Shown here: positions 58,201 to 64,000 of the stretch, one piece after another
Numbering within the stretch: position 1 is the stretch's first letter
How the letters are laid out: each line of letters begins with the position of its first letter
Origin: Ceratothoa steindachneri
Taxonomy: Eukaryota > Arthropoda > Malacostraca > Isopoda > Cymothoidae
Assembly (NCBI GenBank): GCA_963969495.1
Contig: OZ018329.1
Location: forward strand, 143,820,021 to 143,884,020
DNA: 64,000 nucleotides
Direction: 5' to 3'
Position numbers and translations under genes: made by a program
Notes under the pieces: generated by a model
Told to the model about the DNA's origin: nothing
Database searches by the model: none
The model's input: only the letters and a program-made list of their open reading frames with translations

Positions 58201-59134
58201 CGAGGGGCGGTCAATATGTTTTGCGAATCGATGGGGCAAAACAGAGGAATTGGAATTGGTGTTTTATAGGGGTGTTAGGACAAGTTATAAAAAGTCAGGA
58301 CCTCTAGCTGCACGCTCTTGCCTCGTTTATTTAAGAACAAATAGCTGATCGCAGATCGTAAGTCACAAATTTTTCAACAATGGAGAAGGTTGAGCACCGC
58401 GCAGTGAACAAACTTTTGATCAAGGAAGGCAAAAAATGCAAAAGAGATCAATGAACGCATGGTTGCAGTATACACCGACACCGCCCCTTTCTATTCAATC
58501 ATCGCTCGCTGAAATAGGGAGTTACGCCATGGTCGTGAGTCCCTTGAAGATGACCCCCGTCCAGTACGCCCGTCAAACGTGACCAACGAGGACAATGTGG
58601 CCCGTGTAGAGAAGATGATCCTTGAAAATCGACGGGTGAAGGTCGAAGAAATCGAGCGAGAACTTGTAATATCACATGGAAGTGTTATCAACATCATCTA
58701 CGACAATTTTCCCATGACCAAGGTCTCTGCCCGTTGGGTCCCTAGAAACCTCACGCCCTATGATCGACTTCAACGTCGTCAAAGTCCACAAGGCCAGAGT
58801 TGCACAAGCTGCCCTGCGCGAGTGCGGATTCGAGGAGCTCAACCATCCCCCCTTCAGTCCAGATCTGGCCCCTAGCGACTACTTTTTATTCCGCCAGCTT
58901 AAGGTTGCACTGCGTGGATGCCGGTTTGGGGACGATGAAGATGTCCAGCTTGCCTTCCAGGAGTGGATTGAACAGCAGTCGGGAGATTTCTGGTTGTCGG
59001 GAATTGAAAGCCTCAGGGACAAGTGGCTCAATTGCGTTGAAGTTAAGGGTAGTTATATTGAAAAATAATAAAACACTTTTCCTCATATCTCGTTTTCTTT
59101 TATCCAAATTGCGAAACTTATTGACCGCCCCTCG
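58201..59134 (+). mobile_element. mariner transposon, internally deleted, both TIRs
   Basis: The left end cgaggggcggtcaata (from 58201) and its inverse attgaccgcccctcg (to 59134) are flanked by TA on both sides, the mariner target duplication. Length 934 bp, against about 1.25-1.3 kb for complete mariners. The difference fits a deletion in the middle of the transposase. Confidence 0.92.
58380..59068 (+). pseudogene. mariner transposase, catalytic middle deleted
   Basis: ATG at 58380 starts EKVEHRAVNKLLIKEGK, then a frameshift near 58430 and INERMVAVYTDTAPF, RELRHGRESLEDDPRP and SNVTNEDNVARVEKMI, the two helix-turn-helix domains. WVPRNLTPYDRLQRR is the linker before the catalytic core. At about 58765 the sequence jumps to KVHKARVAQAALRECG, which lies just after the second catalytic Asp, so the first and second Asp are both missing. 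HPPFSPDLAPSDYFLF carries the third Asp, and GSYIEK ends at the stop (59066-59068). The DNA-binding half is well kept. Without the first two Asp it cannot transpose itself. Confidence 0.9.
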
Positions 59135-59138
59135 TATA

Positions 59139-60453
59139 CAGAGTTTGTGTTTCTAATAAGTTGATAAATTTCGCAATCTATACTAATTTTAGGTTAATTG
59201 AGGTCGAATTTTAAAAGCCTGTGAGGAATCGCTTCACAATTTTATCGGTATTATTTATTTGTTTTTATCTTTTGAGTTATATAAAATCCATTCAATGGAA
59301 TAGAAAAGTGGATTTGTGCATTAGAGTATGCTTAAACAGAGTCAACTAAGAATGTATAGCGTGCATTTGTAATAGAATTCTCTTAAAATGCACCAAAGCA
59401 ATGGAAATTTGGTCATGGCACGAAAAGTTCAAAGAGGAAGGTTGGTTAACTGTGCCAGGCAAAAGGATCCCGCCCACCACCTCCATTCGAAGAGACGGTC
59501 GAGTGGCTTCACGAAAAACTCTCACGAAGAATTAAGAAGTCTAAAAGAAGAGTGAGCTTGGAAACCCAGATTCCTTCGACGACAATTTGTAGTGTCCTTA
59601 GAAAAAGTTTGTTATGATAAACTTACAACCTGCATCTCATTCCTCCCTAAAGGCAGTTAGCAAGCGAAAGAACAAGCAAATCTGTGTTAATGTGTAATAG
59701 AAACTTGAAAGAGATAAGTTCGATTAACGTCTGGTTTTCTCTGACAAAGCAATCTTTCATGCGAATGTCAGTCAACAAGTATTATTTGCGCATTTGAGCA
59801 TGAAAGAGAGACACACCAAAAGCTATTGTGCTCTGCGCCGTCTTCAAGAATCAACTGAATGGCCCGTTTTTCTTCGAGTGAAATGGGACGGGCGATGTTT
59901 ATCTGAAAATGGTTCAGACATGCCTAACGGATGAGCTCATTGTAAATGAACAAGTAGAGTTTATTTTTCAATAGAATGGGGCTCCACCTCATTGGAAGCT
60001 CACCTTAAGAGCTTATGTCAATAATAACTCTCAAAGAGATGGATTGGGCGTGTTAGTGACGCAGATGATATGCTGTTAAAATAGTCTCTACATTCACCTA
60101 ACTTGAAACCTTGCGATTATTTTTCACTGTAACTTTCATAGGGTGGGATGTCTATTTCCCCCCTCATCTTGGAAACCTAGAGGAGTCAAGCAGAGAATCA
60201 CTGCTGCACTGGAAATTGTTACTAATGACATGCTGCAGCGTATTTAGCTGGAGCTGTAGTACCGACTCAAGAGGGCGCATATCGAAAATATATGAAATAT
60301 TTCATTAAATCTACACACTTAGGAATTTCTCCTATGAATTTTGTGAATAAATCGTATATTATTAACATTATGACTGTTCAGTGTCATTTGCTTAGAGTAA
60401 AGTTTTGAGGATATTTACATCTCATATGATGGGAAAATATTAGAAACACCCTG
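59139..60453 (+). mobile_element. mariner-superfamily transposon with a different TIR
   Basis: The left end cagagtttgtgtttctaata (59139) and the right end, inverted (cagggtgtttctaata, ending 60453), are imperfect terminal repeats, each next to a TA. Length about 1.3 kb, full size for the group. The left end lies four bases from the end of the neighbouring mariner, so the two share a TATA junction. The mariner probably landed in the TA beside this older element. Confidence 0.82.
59395..60294 (+). pseudogene. mariner-superfamily transposase (DUF4817-type), decayed
   Basis: The DNA-binding half gives WHEKFKEEGWLTVPGK, then VEWLHEKLSRRIKKSKRRV and SLETQIPSTTICSVLRKSL. The core has VFSDKAIFHANVSQ with the first Asp, WPVFLRVKWDGR, and NGAPPHWKL, where the usual D-G-A-P-P-H-W has Asn for the second Asp and a stop before it. 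RWIGRVSDADD and SPNLKPCDYF hold the third acidic site. ITAALEIVTNDMLQRI and RAHIENI end it. This wording belongs to a large family of arthropod transposases with a DUF4817-type helix-turn-helix (family recall). Many stops. Confidence 0.75.
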
Positions 60454-62149
60454 TATTATTCTTTTGTAGGAGATTGAATTTTTAGCATATATTAGTTATA
60501 AATAAACTAGATAGGATATTTGGCAATAAAATAAATTATATTTAGTGATTTTTTTTTACCTTATTCCCTTATTCAAGCATTGCTTTCGAAATATTTTGAA
60601 AAGGTTTTGTTTCAAAACAGGGCTGCAAATTTCCTCCAATTCTTTTTTTGTCCAGCTTAATTAACATTATATATTCATTTAATTTTTAATGCCTTATATG
60701 CCTTACCATTTTCCTCTTTTATTTTGATCTCTATAATAAGTTTTTCTAACTAAAGTATTATCAAAATTATCTTATTCCTTGGTAACACATCACAGTAAAG
60801 CGCAGCCTAATCATCTAAAAGTATCCTCGATGATTTATAAAAAATATAAATAATTATTTCATAGTTAAGTTATCTTTGTCCAAAACATTTTGAAAAATGT
60901 GAAATGATTAAATAGGGCAACTATAAATAATCGAACTAATAAATGGGTTTGAAGTTCTCCAACCCCCTCAATTTTTAATGCTGAGCTGATTCAGATTCTT
61001 ATGCAACCCAAAACTTACTCAAGAAAAAACTAAAATAAAATAATTTCATTCACCATTTAATGAATTTCCAAGTAAACTAAACTTGAATCTTCATTTAACA
61101 TTAATGAGTTGATTACGAAATCTGTGTTTATGATAATCAAGTTTAACAAATCCTATTTCAAATTTCTCTTTTCATCAACTCAACGATCATATTAAGTATA
61201 ATTAGGTGGAAATAGAAGGAGAGCTTCCCAGGAGGCACGACTGTGTTTTTTAACCTCTAGCCGCACTGTAGGACACAACCAGACCGTTGTATGCAATCTT
61301 GATGTGGGACCACCCTACTTTCATGCAATCTGTGTGGTTAAGCAGCAATTGATCTCACACCACATAACTACTTCAAGCACAGCTAGCAAAAGGGAAGGGT
61401 ATAAAATTCCCACAGCATGCAACAGACTTCCGCCACTCTACCTGGTCCTTCAGGACACACCCAGATGGAAAGGTGCCACTTATTTGTAGCAACGTTGACG
61501 GGGCCTACAGCGCTGTATGATCAAAGGCTTTCTCCTGTAATCTCCGAGACGGTCGGATAGAGCAAATCTCAGCTGTGGCTAAGAAGACACAAAAGCCTTA
61601 AAAAAGAATGGAGAGCTTTCTGCCTAAAAGGCCAAAGGGGATGAAAGGAAAGATGGGGACTAGTATTTTATTATTGTTGATATGCTTCAACTGAATTATA
61701 CAAGGATACGGTTATAATTGAAGTTTAAAGAAAAGGTGAAGAAATTTTAAATACGAGAGAGAAGAACAAAAAATTAAATGAGACCTTAATTTATATAAAA
61801 TGATTGTAGGTGTTTTAAAGTACTTACTAATTGTTGTTTGGTTGTTATATTTTCTCCTACGCAAATGACGTTTGGTTCGCTATTGAGTAGCCGTTTTCTC
61901 ATGTATCTGTGGTGGTGGTGGTTGATCCCAACCTACCTAAATATAACCAGGAGGATCCCAGACGGGATACAGAACTATACAGAAAGGGCAGTATAACAAT
62001 CGCTGATGAGACCGAGGGCAACAAGGGCCGGTCCTCTTTAGGGAGAGGACCAATAAGTATTTTGTTTTGATACCAAACAGCGTTTAGGTGAAACCTTCAT
62101 TGGTTCGAGGGGGAGAGACATGTTCAGCGTCACAGGTATATGGATATAG
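60454..62149. other. AT-rich stretch, nothing certain
   Basis: Without gene motifs. The GC-richer part at 61200-61640 has a 61-residue frame (61304-61489, +) with no known motif. 61900-62110 has repeated short blocks (gtggtggtgg, gggagaggacc). Neither is identified. Confidence 0.45.
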
Positions 62150-62173
62150 TTACCAATCAACAGGGTCCTTGGA

Positions 62174-62208
62174 GCAGAGAGAGAGTGTGTGTGTGTGTGT
62201 GCGTGCGT
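62174..62208 (+). repeat. GA and (GT)n microsatellite
   Basis: gagagaga followed by about ten GT units ending gcgtgcg. It may be the tail region of the SINE to its right. Confidence 0.9.
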
Positions 62209-62420
62209 TATGCTGCAAAGACGGAAGAGGAAAGAAAGCAGTTTCGTAATTTGCTATGTGTGGGATGAGAAGTGCAAGATTCATCTACGCCAGTACAGGG
62301 CTGAGCAGAGTTCGTCCACCAAATGGTAGCCAAATCTCACGTGCGCTGACGTTTTTGTCCGCTCGTGCCGGGATCGAAACCGGTACCGCGAAGTTGGGAG
62401 ACTAACGCCGTATCATTCAA
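62209..62420 (-). mobile_element. tRNA-derived SINE, second type
   Basis: On the - strand the head reads gatacggcgttagtctccc, then ggtaccggtttcgatcccgg, a good B box (G-G-T-T-T-C-G-A-T-C-C-C). A unique body of about 150 bases (gcggacaaaaacgtcagc, tttggctaccatttggtgg) follows and ends at the GT repeat. The A box is only partly readable. Its body does not resemble that of the SINE at 57.2-57.5 kb. Confidence 0.55.
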
Positions 62421-62899
62421 TTATCATTTAAGTATTAAATTTTATGACCGAAAAAGGAAATCACTTTAACTTCCTAGGTCTAGTAGGAAACAAGAGGTTA
62501 GCCATTTCAAGCAGGAATCTAAACTAATCTATGTTAAGTTGAATTAACAGGAATTATGTTAAAATTATGTAAAATGAGAAGCAATATTTTTAATGTTTGT
62601 CTTAGAACAAAAATGTGTTCAAGCATTCGAAAAGGCCAGGGCAATAATTTATTTTAAAGTTCAAATTCTTTGTTTGTAATACAGAGAATATCAATTGATA
62701 TAAGATTAGCTCTCCCAACTAATTGAACTAATCACAGTTGGCGTCACTTCCGTGTTCAACACATTTTACCTTAGGAATACATGTAAAGCCCTTTGGGGCA
62801 ACGATGTAAAAATAAAGCGTTGCTCCCCCTCCCCACGATAACGCCGTGCGCGGCCATATTAAGCCTACCTCCATATCGGGAGGTGAGTTTGATTGTCTC
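62421..62899. other. spacer left of the Gypsy copy, nothing certain
   Basis: AT-rich to about 62730, then GC-richer. A 78-residue frame at 62728-62964 (-) has no motif. Upstream parts of the Gypsy pol would be expected here but are not recognisable. Confidence 0.45.
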
Positions 62900-64000
62900 G
62901 AACGACGCATTATCATGAATTGTGTTTGCTTAGACTGGCGCCAAGAATCCCTTAGGGACCACAAGGCTCCAGTTCAGCTGAGAGTAAAACCCTTACTCGC
63001 TCGTGGTGTATCCCCCGGTCCCATGTCCCCTAAGTCCTCCGAACCACACACGATGGATTAATGGCTGGTCATTACAGTCACAACAAAACGGCTCAGAGAA
63101 TCTTCTTTTATTTCTTCACGCCTGGTGCTGCCAAGGAATTACCGAGTTTTACAGGTCGTGTTACATTTTTCAGAAGACTACTGCAAAAGGACGAATACTA
63201 CCTGCTTCCCTCCAGATGACACTAATTGTCTCGGAGCATTTTTTCAGAGTGGCCATAGACCTAATTGGCCCAATTCACCGCCCGTCTAGCGAAGGACACT
63301 CGTAGGTCCTCACTCGTGTTGACTTTGCAACAAGATTCCCCGAAGCAGTCCCCCGTAAAAAATTGATAGCGTGATTTTTGCGGAAGCCCTTATTTCCATC
63401 TTTTCCCGCGTCGACATCCTGAAGGAGATCTGGTCCGACAGAGGTAGATAGTTCACCTCTAAGCTAATGAACCACGTTGCCCAGCTCCATACGATCAAGC
63501 TCTTGTTCACTTCCCCTTTTCACCCCGCCGCTAACGGCGTCTGTGAAATGTTGAATGGCAATTGGAAGACCATTCTAGAAAAGTTAAGCCACACCTAGCT
63601 CCAAGAATGGCATCGATACCTGCCGGTTGCACTGTTTGCCTGAAGAGAAATCCCCCACAGAACTTTTAAGATTTGCTTCCTTCTAGCTCTTGTATTGCCG
63701 ATATATACACGGACCAATGAATATGTCAATGAACCTTTTGCTAATCCATAGCCCAGGTGAGTAGATCAAATCCTCGTATTCTTACGTGATAGATCTTCCG
63801 AACCGCTTGGAAGAATACGCTAATATAGCGTACAAAATATCGGACCTAAATTTAGAAAAATATAAGACCTATTTTGACGTTAGGTCCAAAGAAAGGCGAT
63901 TCAAACCCTATGAAGAGATGCTGCTCCTTCTACCCACGGACATAAGCAAGCTATTGTTCCAATGGAAAAGCCCTTTCCCAATCCTAGAACCCCGCGGTTT
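62900..64000 (+). pseudogene. Ty3/Gypsy integrase with GPY/F-like end, cut by the window
   Basis: Text from about 62960 (VKPLLARGVSPGP) matches the linker of the - strand copy at 38.7-39.2 kb, so both are one family. The zinc-binding domain is readable in pieces (HYSHNKTAQRIFFYFF). FFRVAIDLIGPIHRPSSEGH carries the first catalytic Asp, and WSDRG the second near 63430. ANGVCEMLNGNWKTI has the Glu near 63540. Further on are NRLEEYANIAYKIS, FDVRSKERRFKPYEE and LLLLPTDISKLLFQWKSPFP, the GPY/F-like module. Integrase inserts the reverse-transcribed copy. Several stops and shifts occur. It may continue beyond 64000. Confidence 0.85.

Noticed and set aside
33482..64000. The next Sidestep-like exon (second half of the Ig domain)
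   Set aside because: Searched by eye for an acceptor followed by a W-x-x/D-x-G-x-Y-x-C pattern in the right phase and found none.
1..64000. CRISPR array, prophage, operon-like cluster or bacterial origin
   Set aside because: Spliced exons, LINEs, SINEs and long AT-rich non-coding DNA show a eukaryotic chromosome; the tandem repeats seen lack spacer-repeat structure.

Overview
This window looks like intron and intergenic DNA from an invertebrate animal genome. It is AT-rich, full of decayed transposable elements and TA/CT microsatellites, and has spliced host exons of a metazoan cell-surface gene. The mixture (Tc1/mariner relatives of several kinds, hAT, Penelope-like, CR1-like, an I-type LINE with RNase H, Ty3/Gypsy) points to an arthropod. 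The ORF1 zinc-knuckle protein and the I-type LINE resemble families I associate with crustaceans. The crustacean placement is an inference from memory of those families and was not tested.

Host content: two short exons on the + strand (10461-10669 and 33371-33481) encode the end of one immunoglobulin domain and the start of the next, in the style of the Sidestep family of axon-guidance receptors. Splice sites and phases match (phase 1 to phase 1), so 10670-33370 reads as a 22.7 kb intron. The next Ig exon is not visible in the remaining 30 kb, so most of the window from 10.5 kb onward is probably intron.

Layout: 1-905 is the 3' end of an I-type LINE. 0.9-7.8 kb is AT-rich with a possible LTR at 6.9-7.8 kb. 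8.1-9.2 kb is a dead Tc1. 10.5 kb holds Sidestep-like exon A. 11.3-25.4 kb is an intron with four Tc1-type copies, an inverted Penelope-like element and an orphan LINE ORF1. 26.4-30.0 kb is a CR1-like LINE. 33.4 kb holds exon B. 34.0-35.1 kb is a degenerate minisatellite. 38.7-40.7 kb is a deleted Ty3/Gypsy element on the - strand. 44.2-44.6 kb is a mariner tail. 45.7-52.6 kb is a near-full-length I-type LINE on the - strand, with a 78-bp perfect inverted repeat at its 3' end. 52.95-55.55 kb is a hAT element with both ends. 55.7-56.4 kb is an L2/CR1-type RT scrap. 57.1-57.5 kb is a tRNA-derived SINE. 58.2-59.1 kb and 59.1-60.5 kb are two abutting mariner-superfamily elements with TIRs. 62.2-62.4 kb is a second SINE, and 62.9-64.0 kb is a second copy of the Gypsy element on the + strand, cut by the window end.

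Every transposon coding region seen carries stops, frameshifts or lost catalytic residues, so none looks autonomous. I found no rRNA, intact tRNA, CRISPR array or operon-like cluster, and no convincing new multi-gene system. The most unusual features are structural: the perfect palindrome at 45.8 kb, the opposed Penelope copies, and an Asn shared at the fourth RNase H catalytic position in both LINE copies.
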